DNA of 64,000 bases from Siphonodentalium dalli (Eukaryota; Mollusca; Scaphopoda; Gadilida; Siphonodentaliidae): positions 26,669,141-26,733,140 of the forward strand of contig CP136065.1 in the NCBI GenBank assembly GCA_032622095.1, written 5' to 3'. Within the stretch, counting starts at the first letter, position 1, and each line of letters opens with the position of its first letter. The notes under the pieces are model-generated. The model ran no database searches. It saw only the letters and a list, made by a program, of their open reading frames with translations, and was not told the origin of the DNA. The translations under genes were made by a program, and so were the position numbers. Below are positions 62,201-64,000 of this stretch, one piece after another.

Positions 62201-63953
62201 TAATCATTTATTCTGTACTAATCTGACAAAAGTGATATATATTATGTGTATTGATTTCAAATATATACAATAGAGTATAATTTGTGATTGCTAGCTCCCT
62301 ACTTGCGTCACCGTTCCAGTGATAGCATATCCATACGACATAGACAGACATAATGTCCTGAGCTATGTGTTAGAATTCATCTTATTATTTATGTCGATTG
62401 ATCATCACCATCTGTATTCATATATTAGTTGAATACTTCAAGATATTGTTTTAATAACAATATTCAATGTGAGAAATAAGCTTCTCAAATTATATTTGCG
62501 TTGGGTGAAAGACGGTAGTCTAACACGAAAACAGGATACATCGGATAGTACCCATGATAAACAATAGTATCCAAAATAGATTGGAAATTCCCAACCAAAC
62601 GCCTACTCTGAAAGTGTTGTCAATGGGCTGACTTGTCTCAACGACGGGCGTTCCTTAGTACTGATAAATAGTTCACGAGAACTTTGAGATCGTTACTGCT
62701 TTTGTGTATCGTCTGGATTTGATCAAAATATAATGAATTGCGTTCCCTTACGGAGGGGGAGCCTTCTATACCCCGGGATTGCGTTCCCTAGAGGGCACGC
62801 AGTGCGTTCCCTTACGGTCACGTGACTGCGTTCCCTTGCTGGGCACGCACTGCGTTCTCTGCTCTTGTGGGCACTCAGTGCGTTCCTAGTAACCGTATCT
62901 AACCAAGCGCGCAGTAATTTCACGAACCGGAAGTTAAGCTTCTGGATCGTGACGTCACCAGTAAACAATGTGCTGCAATTCACAATGAATAACATGACGA
63001 ATAATATTACTTGCGCCAATAAAATACTCATATATAACGAACCAAAGTTTCCAAACGAGTGATTTTATGAATGAGGCGATGGGTTGATAGGTGAACAATT
63101 ACGAAATGAAATGACGCGCTGCTAAACGAAAGGTAAAAACCTAACTTCGTTACAATATGTATGATAAAAATGCCCCTTTGCTCAAAACCCTGCTCGAACA
63201 TTAGTTAAAACGAACAAACAATCACACAAACTCCACCTAATGTTATAGCTACCAAATCAACCATAACCCATATAGCAATAAGCTCTGGAATGCACAACAC
63301 CAAGCACCATAACATCACAAAATCATGCATGTAAATATCTTCAGCTGTCATCTTGTAAACATTTTGTGTGCTTAATTGTTTGTATTGGGAGAGGGGCTTC
63401 ATAAGTTGGAAAACTGTGTGCCCCGATCCCTTTTGTATTATTAAATGCAAATAAAATACGTTTCAAGTCCTGAAAATGTTATGCGCGGTTACATGCATTT
63501 AGTATTTGTTCTTTGTATTTCGTCGAACCTACGTGCTAGAAGGCCACGCAATTAAGCAGCTGTATGGCGCATTACGCCAACATATATAAACCGTCCACCT
63601 ATGGTGAAGATGGTACTAAACCCGATAGGCGCGGATTGTGATCAACACGCAGGGACGATTGCCTTATTCGTGTATCTGGACAAGTATGTCACTTACTTTC
63701 CGGGGGTTGGGAGGTTTTTATGATCAATGGAGTGATTCGCCTGTGATGCCTATGTGCGGTCTTCCTCCACTCGTAAAACAGTAACGTCGTGATATGCATG
63801 GCATCGCGGCTAAAACGAGGATAAACAACATTAAGCTTTCAATCTTCATATACATTTCAGAAAGATTCTGCCAACGAAAGCCTCATATACAAAACCATAG
63901 CATCATATGATGCCGATAGGCCTGATGAAGCAACAATAAGCTACTCCATGGCG
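26508..63953 (+). CDS. Cadherin-superfamily protein, 5' part (spliced, six coding exons, 3' end outside window)
   Basis: Joining 26508-26568, 39307-39375, 40101-40285, 50335-50379, 60629-60721 and 63861-63953 gives 182 codons with no stop and matching phases at every junction (1, 1, 0, 0, 0). Residues 1-20 are a signal peptide. Residues about 22-140 form one extracellular cadherin-like repeat with NDPP at 22-25, E37/E39, LDYE at 100-103, ATD at 114-116 and NENDEIPVF at 132-140. Residues 141-182 begin a second repeat with K-E at 150-151 and DAD at 168-170. Classical cadherins use such acidic residues for inter-repeat calcium binding; here the first D of the DxNDN motif is N, so binding may be weakened. 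N-glycosylation sequons lie at N82 and N156. The role is presumably cell-surface adhesion or recognition; the subfamily is not recognised. The five introns total about 36.9 kb, mostly transposons. Confidence 0.8.
26569..27270. other. Start of intron 1, nothing recognised
   Basis: Intronic sequence with no repeat boundary or second gene that I can support. Confidence 0.4.
27271..27556. mobile_element. TAGGAATC-family element, truncated, inverted copy
   Basis: It begins TAGGAATCACTAAACTGAAT and runs as the reverse complement of 15970-16265, including the shared CCCATAGGCGACAGTGTTAA segment. The opposite terminus is missing; similarity stops near 27556. Confidence 0.65.
27557..28335. other. Intron 1 segment with one unexplained ORF
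   Basis: An open frame at 27819-28046 (+) includes [11 protein letters not shown] and [13 protein letters not shown], tyrosine-rich and hydrophilic, reminiscent of a receptor cytoplasmic tail. The motif YTLEIGP recurs at about 38030-38053 (22 identical bases). No splice model joins either to the cadherin gene. 28050-28335 may be the 5' leader of the LINE ORF1 that follows. Confidence 0.3.
28336..29286 (+). CDS. LINE ORF1 protein (coiled coil + RRM-like), intact
   Basis: A 316-codon intact frame. Residues about 1-65 are basic and Ser/Lys-rich. Residues about 75-176 look like a coiled coil (heptads in [10 protein letters not shown] through [14 protein letters not shown]). From R177 an RRM-like core follows (KDSIRVFGV, then [11 protein letters not shown] with H223), and then a C-terminal domain (REDLT-like [23 protein letters not shown]). 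This layout is that of LINE ORF1 RNA-binding chaperones, which coat retrotransposon RNA. It lies in intron 1, in the same sense as the host gene. An intact ORF2 lies 4.97 kb downstream at 34256, and it is unclear whether the two belong to one interrupted element. Confidence 0.85.
   Translation: MSLNDKKRPMDSTSSASGDDSILHKDPNQGKSKPGPGKKSKTTDIGKSSQQKLPFNSITSSDKSDTSISKALAEINSKLDTLVTKSDLAKSIEPLVTTENLNTIITNLKVEYDRKLETVKDECESKVFDAETRIDQMDDQMTRLASEVQDRDNDIAQMRDEIKQLKDKHNRLEQQTRKDSIRVFGVGDDSAKETVDQCEKKLVKIFQDKLHLPIEQRDISIAHRIGKFDTKQKFPRSVICQFISRRAKNDIIRERKALKGQGIVIKEDLTDTNSSLLKSAKESSAVEDSWSVGGKIYVKYSDKSKNIKQISKLSDV
29372..29632. repeat. 131-bp tandem duplication
   Basis: Two units (29372-29502 and 29503-29632), each starting TCACTGAAATAGCTTGAATG, differ at scattered sites. 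They lie just 3' of the LINE ORF1 stop and may be part of that element's inter-ORF or 3' region. Confidence 0.75.
29658..29742. repeat. (TA)n microsatellite
   Basis: About 85 bp of TATATA with TGTATA interruptions. Open frames over it on both strands are low-complexity artefacts. Confidence 0.9.
30924..32150. repeat. GC-rich module, four partial copies
   Basis: Copies lie at about 30924-31155, 31517-31678 (3'-truncated), 31840-31881 (short) and 31911-32147. Each starts near TAATTARTCGACTCCATAGC, and the long ones include AGCTTCCCGATGAGTGGCGG. Complete copies end at CTTTGCACATAT followed by an A/T-rich tail, which suggests a retroposed unit. On the minus strand the copies share a frame encoding ELSDEWQQA and [14 protein letters not shown] ending in a shared stop, but amino-acid changes between copies argue against strong selection. 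Confidence 0.55.
32155..32246. repeat. (ATTT)n and poly-T tract
   Basis: About 90 bp of TTTATTTATTT grading into a poly-T run of roughly 35 bases. It follows the last GC-rich module as a tail. Confidence 0.9.
32991..34255. other. Intron 1 segment, no gene seen
   Basis: No motif-bearing frame. The right part may include the 5' leader of the LINE whose ORF2 starts at 34256, but no boundary is visible. Confidence 0.4.
34256..37393 (+). CDS. LINE ORF2: APE endonuclease + reverse transcriptase, intact (1045 aa)
   Basis: A full-length ORF with no stop. The APE-type endonuclease spans residues about 60-285: SLNCRS with N68, ALTET with E100, SGDFNIDL with D212/N214, and VSDHFG with D279/H280. The reverse transcriptase spans about 570-830: [27 protein letters not shown], motif [11 protein letters not shown] with D663, motif [11 protein letters not shown], and motif C YADD at 749-752. 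The C-terminal domain includes [15 protein letters not shown] and ends CNNQRCPDC. This is the Jockey/CR1/L2-like architecture and size. It nicks target DNA and copies its own RNA in place. All catalytic residues are present, so it may be recent or active. It lies in intron 1, sense to the host gene. Confidence 0.93.
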   Translation: MATHNVNLSEVRDSDEYNFTMKWNDTEQEHDDYFNSAINTCNECAYISPSHAIDQPNKKSKFSIFSLNCRSINANFDSLCNLLCDLKSNNNSFDVIALTETFKIRQASHFQIPGYHPMEFKCRDDDDDGRGGVCLYIKESIHYKNRPDLSEFIPHVIETIFVEINPGKNDSRIIGCVYRPNTAPKANIDQFLKKFDDILEKINNHKSYISGDFNIDLLNFNSHTKTNDFINNIFTRGFVPRITKPTRMTDHSATLIDNIYTNNLQGECKSGIITCDVSDHFGIFYSESNQKRQNSPNNNETITNQRSFSPDNIIRFKNLLKSCTFDSVTSCRSVDQAYEIFLDIYMNAYELAFPIKSRHIPKKFIKREPWMTSGLIKSSIVKNQLYLRKLNKPTETNVNKYLSYRTLYNKLIRRSKHIYYTNILEVNKNNLKKTWEILKGALKINGNTNNSPKTFTENGIELENSKLISEKFNDFFSKIGRETSQLNENENDSHFTDFLHNRKPDDINFKIIPTSIQEIILTCFSMTGKVSRDFNGLSTKLIKETIEVIAPALLHIFNLSLEHGIVPNKMKISKVVPIPKNNITHEISNYRPISILPAISKLLEKIMHKRLLDFLNEQNILYKHQYGFRPNHSTFHPVLHLLDQVVSNNDKMTRDSTLALFLDLSKAFDTINHDILLHKLDHYGIRGTAYSWFQSYLQNRRQYVELNGIKSKLTEVTCGVPQGSILGPIIFLIYVNDMSNSTTMDILSYADDTTLVTGGKDGILVESYVNNELRNIFAWCCSNKLVINTKKSNFMLIHPENNDDKWNFIKVYLNNTELNKVGNLEHESSTKFLGIHIDENLTFKKHVSSVCSKMVNAIYHINKVKHFFPGSALKTLYYALIQSHLVYGIQIWGHVPAVKKNFMLQKRAMRVLCNKKYRSHTEPLFKKENILKIYDIHKVQAAVFMHDWYHMRLIESFTDMFTKRKTGPETRQKHPLFLKKPRTSWSQQLPFHSFPTIWNNLDNEFTSYQSRHTFKRRLHADGIKKYAATIKCNNQRCPDCVVARQ
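37394..37763 (+). mobile_element. LINE 3' UTR and (TATCC)n tail
   Basis: About 345 bp of untranslated sequence, a short hairpin-prone stretch (GACAGTCTAGTCTGACTATG at about 37653-37672), then AATAAAATATCC and four further TATCC repeats ending at 37763. The last about 190 bp are related to 50085-50270. Confidence 0.8.
37764..39306. other. End of intron 1
   Basis: Contains recurrent AATATGAAATAAGCCCATAT-type motifs at about 38090-38400, probably a diverged small repeat, and the 22-base match to 27940 at about 38032-38053. No exon other than that at 39307. Confidence 0.4.
39307..39375 (+). CDS. Cadherin-like gene, exon 2
   Basis: The acceptor is TACTGTCTTGTATTTCAG, ending at 39306; the donor is GCAT|GTAAGT at 39376. 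The 69-nt exon completes a serine codon with the signal exon, reads NDPPAI....[10 protein letters not shown], and leaves one base for the next exon. NDPP followed by I-E-R-E resembles the linker and first strand of a cadherin repeat. The exon end and donor are duplicated in tandem (39331-39386 and 39387-39442), and in the second copy the GT is lost. Confidence 0.75.
39331..39442 (+). repeat. 56-bp tandem duplication across the exon 2 donor
   Basis: Unit 1 (39331-39386) comprises the last 45 bases of exon 2 and the first 11 bases of the intron. Unit 2 (39387-39442) repeats it with about eight substitutions. The donor context GCATGTAAGT of unit 1 became GCAGGGAAGT in unit 2, so the second donor is dead. 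The 56-bp period is not a multiple of three, so use of a live second donor would have shifted frame. Confidence 0.8.
40101..40285 (+). CDS. Cadherin-like gene, exon 3
   Basis: The acceptor TTTATCTTCATTCTAG ends at 40100; the donor ATC|GTGAGT starts at 40286. The first two bases complete a serine codon begun in exon 2. The 61 following codons encode the middle of the first repeat: [19 protein letters not shown], then [10 protein letters not shown] (a glycosylation sequon), and finally [16 protein letters not shown] is the cadherin motif usually written LDRE/LDYE. The exon ends in phase 0. Intron 2 upstream is only 725 bp. Confidence 0.8.
40286..41554. other. Start of intron 3, no gene seen
   Basis: No supported exon. 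Around 41280-41345 a short motif (GACGGGTGGTTGAGTTGACC-like) recurs three times in tandem at about 30-bp spacing. Confidence 0.45.
41555..41707. repeat. Foldback with 57-bp perfect arms
   Basis: Arms at 41555-41611 and 41651-41707 are exact reverse complements as far as I can read, separated by a 39-bp GC-richer loop (TCTCCGCCGTCGCCCATTAA). A diverged single-arm copy (GTGTGGTGTTTTGCATTTTC, then GGCGAATGTACTG) lies at about 42131-42200. The perfect pairing implies recent formation. In RNA it would be a strong hairpin. Confidence 0.85.
41708..43430. other. Intron 3 segment, no supported gene
   Basis: An open frame at 42817-43245 ends near a donor-like GTAATG, but it has no recognisable domain and does not fit the phase of the cadherin gene. 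A diverged arm of the 41.6-kb foldback lies at about 42131-42200. Confidence 0.4.
43431..46716 (-). pseudogene. Minus-strand LINE ORF2 (2A-like leader, endonuclease, reverse transcriptase), disabled
   Basis: Reading down the minus strand from 46716: a hydrophobic leader, a degenerate 2A-like SDVHPHPGP (46626-46600), and the endonuclease start ([20 protein letters not shown]). After a frameshift near 46395 come [20 protein letters not shown] and ITGDLN. After another frameshift near 45955 come [13 protein letters not shown] and the RT (44658-45845: [43 protein letters not shown]). The frame then continues through a TAA to [12 protein letters not shown] and FADD (44580-44591), then a TAA near 44383, and [17 protein letters not shown]. 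The C-terminus survives as [11 protein letters not shown] and, after a last frameshift, [14 protein letters not shown]. Catalytic motifs are retained but at least three frameshifts and four stops disable it. Confidence 0.88.
46600..46626 (-). other. Degenerate 2A-like recoding motif in LINE leader
   Basis: Minus-strand codons read S-D-V-H-P-H-P-G-P, directly after a hydrophobic stretch (IIFILLLIA). The functional 2A consensus is D-V/I-E-x-N-P-G-P, where ribosomes skip the last G-P bond. Here E is H and the key N is H, so skipping is probably lost in this copy. Confidence 0.7.
46717..48343. other. Intron 3 segment, no supported gene
   Basis: 46717 to about 47318 could be the 5' leader of the minus-strand LINE, with open but motif-free frames. 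A 104-codon plus-strand frame at 47736-48050 has one hydrophobic segment ([15 protein letters not shown]) but no splice or homology support. Confidence 0.35.
48344..48775. mobile_element. MITE-like element rich in GCGATATT / GCGCAAAATATT
   Basis: CAGCCAAA near 48339 faces its complement TTTGGCTG near 48768. Between them GCGCAAAATATTGCGATATT-type motifs recur in both orientations, in two clusters (48350-48435 and 48610-48755). The sequence alternates GCGC and AATATT palindromes and so has high potential for cruciform or hairpin structure. No ORF. Confidence 0.5.
48776..49404. other. Intron 3 segment, no gene seen
   Basis: Nothing recognised. Confidence 0.35.
49405..50042. mobile_element. Near-palindromic 638-bp foldback element flanked by TTAA
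   Basis: Left ACATATTATGGACTTGTT (49411-49428) and right AACAAGTCCATAATATGT (50019-50036) begin two arms of about 300 bp. The arms stay complementary inward through TCTGAAC.ACGC.CAATTGTAA, GATAGAC..AC.CAAAT, and finally AAAAATGACGGT.TGTGTTGT at the centre (49650-49800). Identity is imperfect (many substitutions, some indels). TTAA is present at 49405-49408 and 50039-50042, suggesting TTAA-specific insertion. No transposase. It lies immediately left of a LINE 3' fragment and 0.3 kb before exon 4. Confidence 0.7.
50085..50270 (+). mobile_element. LINE 3'-end fragment (relative of the 34-kb LINE)
   Basis: Resembles 37595-37763: TTGACC....CTATCG, GGGGTGACAAGAAGACAGTC, CTATGCCACCC.TCGAATA, and a terminal AAAATAAAATATCCATCCTA. 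It is a strongly 5'-truncated, dead-on-arrival copy of a related but diverged family member. Confidence 0.7.
50335..50379 (+). CDS. Cadherin-like gene, exon 4 (45-nt micro-exon)
   Basis: A strong polypyrimidine acceptor (TTTTTTTTCATTTCAG) ends at 50334; the donor ACG|GTACGT begins at 50380. The 15 codons read [15 protein letters not shown], the hydrophobic alternation plus A-x-D that follows LDYE in cadherin repeats, and both ends are phase 0, so it fits directly between exons 3 and 5. The last nine exon bases and the donor form the first unit of an 11-copy minisatellite. The small size would hide it from many gene finders. Confidence 0.8.
50371..50817 (+). repeat. 41-bp minisatellite, 11 copies, starting across the exon 4 donor
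   Basis: The unit is CATAATACGGTATGTTCATG followed by CTCTAATGCCCACTGATTTAA. Copies start at 50371, 50412, 50453 (37 bp, 4-bp deletion), 50490, 50531, 50572, 50613, 50654, 50695, 50736 and 50777. The first nine bases of copy 1 are the last nine bases of exon 4, and its next bases are the donor GTACGT. GT is kept at the donor position in copies 1, 2, 3, 4, 5, 7 and 11, is GC in 8 and 10, and is lost in 6 and 9. No unique spacers occur, so it is not a CRISPR array. Confidence 0.9.
50818..51715. other. Intron 4 segment, no gene seen
   Basis: No exon or repeat boundary recognised. Confidence 0.4.
51716..53322. mobile_element. 1.6-kb non-autonomous TIR element
   Basis: The left end (51714 onward) reads GTAAGGCCCGTTCCAAACGA and continues CGGATTTTTGTCGACTCGAA. 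The right end, to about 53322, is its reverse complement over about 45 bp. Subterminal blocks carry repeated CAGACGCATCA and GACGGATTT motifs on both sides, and an internal copy of the TIR (51905-51945) lies in direct orientation. GGCCCGTT-type termini are reminiscent of PIF/Harbinger or related DNA elements, but a clear target duplication was not found. No transposase. A ~62-bp minisatellite fills the centre. Confidence 0.65.
52216..52916. repeat. ~62-bp minisatellite with ACCGGTAT core, about 12 copies
   Basis: The unit resembles TTTATAATAATTCATATATA, then CCGGTATTACTTATTATAAG and GGGTAGGGGTGGTAGCCTCT. About 12 diverged copies vary by several bases in length. The palindrome ATACCGGTAT recurs in or near most units and also appears outside the array (for example 2705, 33208 and 53110). 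Confidence 0.85.
53323..54179. other. Intron 4 segment, small unsupported ORF
   Basis: A frame to 53663 (from ATG 53346, 105 codons) has a basic N-terminus ([15 protein letters not shown]) and a hydrophobic segment ([18 protein letters not shown]). No homology or splice support, and it abuts the TIR element. Confidence 0.3.
54180..54650. repeat. Hairpin-ended repeat
   Basis: Two related segments (TTGAGTTATAATAATGCAAAA at about 54233 and TTGAGTTATGATGCAAAATG at about 54566) end in a GACGGACGG run. The terminal hairpin is ATACCGCCGA / TCGGGGGTAT at 54620-54645, followed by AATAA. A short 3' hairpin plus A/T end suggests a mobile element, but the class is uncertain. Confidence 0.4.
55135..55369 (+). 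pseudogene. Myb/SANT-like domain fragment
   Basis: The frame following the poly-C run (about 55122-55136) reads [19 protein letters not shown], then [19 protein letters not shown] and KTQTK. This fits the helix pattern of transposon Myb/SANT-like domains (K-x-x-A-W-x-x-I then a T-x-x-Q-x-K recognition helix). It continues only to 55369 and lacks the rest of such proteins, so it is read as a fragment. It is not the same subtype as 6509-7324. Confidence 0.4.
56141..56436. repeat. 295-bp repeat, left member of an inverted pair
   Basis: The inverted partner is at 59755-60048. It begins CCAGGAGATATTGGTCGACC, contains a 14-base C-run (5 bases in the partner), AAGATGGCGTCCATCATGGC, and the TTTTCCGCTCGATTCGTTAT stretch. 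Both members carry the same short open frame ([32 protein letters not shown]), conserved because the DNA is nearly identical. Confidence 0.8.
56836..57300. repeat. Left arm of a diverged long inverted repeat
   Basis: ATGGGGATAACAACGTGTAC at 56838 pairs with GTACACGTCGTTATCCCCAT at 58300-58319. Similarity continues inward for about 450 bp at moderate identity. Read toward the centre, each arm encodes a related short frame on the opposite strand. Here (minus, 57186-56902) it is [20 protein letters not shown]. Confidence 0.6.
57880..58322. repeat. Right arm of the diverged long inverted repeat
   Basis: The inverted counterpart of 56836-57300. Its frame (plus, 57906-58169) includes [20 protein letters not shown], clearly related to the left-arm reading. 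The ~580-bp spacer shows no ORF of note. It may be a foldback transposon or an old inverted duplication of an element. Confidence 0.6.
59030..59530. repeat. ~165-bp tandem repeat, three units, with GGCCGCCATCTTGG core
   Basis: The units share CCATTTTGGCCGCCATCTTG (59039, 59210 and 59372 regions), then TTTGG, a variable stretch, and GACAATAATGC.CA.TGATG. The CGCCATTTT/AAGATGGCGGC core matches the YY1-type binding consensus. Sits between the two members of the 295-bp inverted pair. Confidence 0.7.
59755..60048. repeat. 295-bp repeat, right member of the inverted pair
   Basis: The reverse complement of 56141-56436 at high identity, 3.3 kb away. It lacks most of the C-run of its partner. The two could pair in the intron 4 transcript. 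Confidence 0.8.
60629..60721 (+). CDS. Cadherin-like gene, exon 5
   Basis: The acceptor TTCCAAACTTCTTTCAG ends at 60628; the donor GAG|GTATGT begins at 60722. The 93-nt phase 0-0 exon encodes [19 protein letters not shown], then LPYKWDIKE. This is the canonical end of one cadherin repeat (S-x-A-x-V-x-V...NDN-x-P-x-F) and the start of the next (Y-x-x-x-I-x-E). The DxNDN-type motif is NENDE, with N for the first D. Open frame continues upstream of the acceptor (from 60464), but that part lacks cadherin features and I treat it as intronic. Confidence 0.85.
60880..61245. repeat. Two-unit ~178-bp tandem repeat
   Basis: Units start near TTGGTTTCCGATCGATAACT (about 60903) and TCGGTTTCCGACCGATAACT (about 61080). 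Each includes TTTGGATTATTT, GGTATGT, TTTCCCA, ACAGGCC and AGTTCGAATA.GGGTTC. A CGTCCGTCCGTCCG run precedes the first. It lies in intron 5 just after exon 5. The type is common in invertebrate genomes, but I cannot name the family. Confidence 0.6.
61246..62729. other. Intron 5 segment, no gene seen
   Basis: No supported exon or repeat boundary. Confidence 0.4.
62733..62890. repeat. GC-rich TGCGTTCCC minisatellite, six irregular units
   Basis: TGCGTTCCCT or a close variant starts units at about 62738, 62780, 62802, 62827, 62850 and 62878. Complete units are about 23-42 bp and most end in GCACGCA/GCACTCA. An E-box (CACGTG) lies at 62819-62824. It stands out as a GC-rich island in intron 5. Confidence 0.75.
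62891..63860. other. End of intron 5, no gene seen
   Basis: No exon other than that at 63861. Confidence 0.4.
63861..63953 (+). CDS. Cadherin-like gene, exon 6 (last in window)
   Basis: The acceptor TATACATTTCAG ends at 63860; the donor GCG|GTAAGT begins at 63954. This 93-nt phase 0-0 exon reads [20 protein letters not shown] and then EATISYSMA. It matches the cadherin pattern after the glutamate: variable loop, hydrophobic strand, A-x-DAD calcium motif, and I-x-Y-S. N156 (N-E-S) is a glycosylation sequon. The open donor shows that the gene continues beyond 64000. Confidence 0.85.
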
Positions 63954-64000
63954 GTAAGTTTTCACATTTATTGAGCAAAACCATTTTGTTTGTGTTTGGC

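Noticed and set aside
1-64000. tRNA, rRNA or snRNA genes
   Set aside because: No B-box/T-loop (GGTTCGAATCC-type) or other conserved RNA gene signatures were noticed on either strand by eye; a covariance-model scan would be decisive.

Overview
The window is AT-rich animal nuclear DNA. The evidence is spliceosomal exons separated by kilobase introns, several clades of APE-type non-LTR retrotransposon (LINE), terminal-inverted-repeat elements, foldbacks, minisatellites and satellite-like arrays. No rRNA, tRNA, CRISPR array or bacterial-style operon was seen. The repeat repertoire (2A-like motifs in LINE ORF2, Myb/SANT transposon ORFs, CGTCCGTCCG-type repeats) suggests a marine invertebrate, perhaps a lophotrochozoan. 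That assignment is inference only.

The main host content is the 5' part of one plus-strand gene that I assembled by eye from splice sites, phase continuity and protein motifs. It has a 5'UTR exon ending at 26409, a 76-bp intron, a signal-peptide exon (CDS from 26508), then five short exons at 39307-39375, 40101-40285, 50335-50379, 60629-60721 and 63861-63953. It runs out of the window at the right edge. All six coding segments join in phase (61+69+185+45+93+93 = 546 nt, 182 codons). The product is a cadherin-superfamily extracellular protein: signal peptide, one full EC-like repeat (LDYE, ATD and NEND..P motifs), and the start of a second repeat (I/K-E and DAD motifs). Introns are 12.7, 0.7, 10.0, 10.2 and 3.1 kb.

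Layout. 0-26 kb lies upstream of the gene and is a transposon graveyard: an internally deleted LINE relic (0.7-1.2 kb), MITEs (3.7-5.5 kb), a broken Myb/SANT transposon ORF (6.5-7.3 kb), a tandem-repeat element (12.3-15.0 kb), a mosaic of MITEs and hairpins (15.7-19.1 kb), a TTAA-flanked MITE (21.3-21.9 kb), and a 5'-truncated LINE (23.3-25.1 kb). Intron 1 (26.6-39.3 kb) holds an intact LINE ORF1, a diverged satellite-like array with GC-rich modules, and an intact 1045-codon LINE ORF2 with 3' UTR and TATCC tail. Intron 3 (40.3-50.3 kb) holds a 57-bp-arm foldback, a minus-strand LINE with a degenerate 2A motif, and a 0.64-kb near-palindrome. Intron 4 (50.4-60.6 kb) begins with a 41-bp minisatellite, then a 1.6-kb TIR element with an internal ~62-bp minisatellite, and two long inverted-repeat structures.

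The most unusual observation is that two exons of the cadherin gene have tandem duplications lying exactly across their 5' splice sites. In exon 4 a 41-bp unit containing the exon end and donor is repeated 11 times, leaving seven GT-containing donor-like sites. In exon 2 a 56-bp unit is duplicated once and the second donor is destroyed. All calls come from reading the sequence; no alignment, gene-prediction or database search was run.
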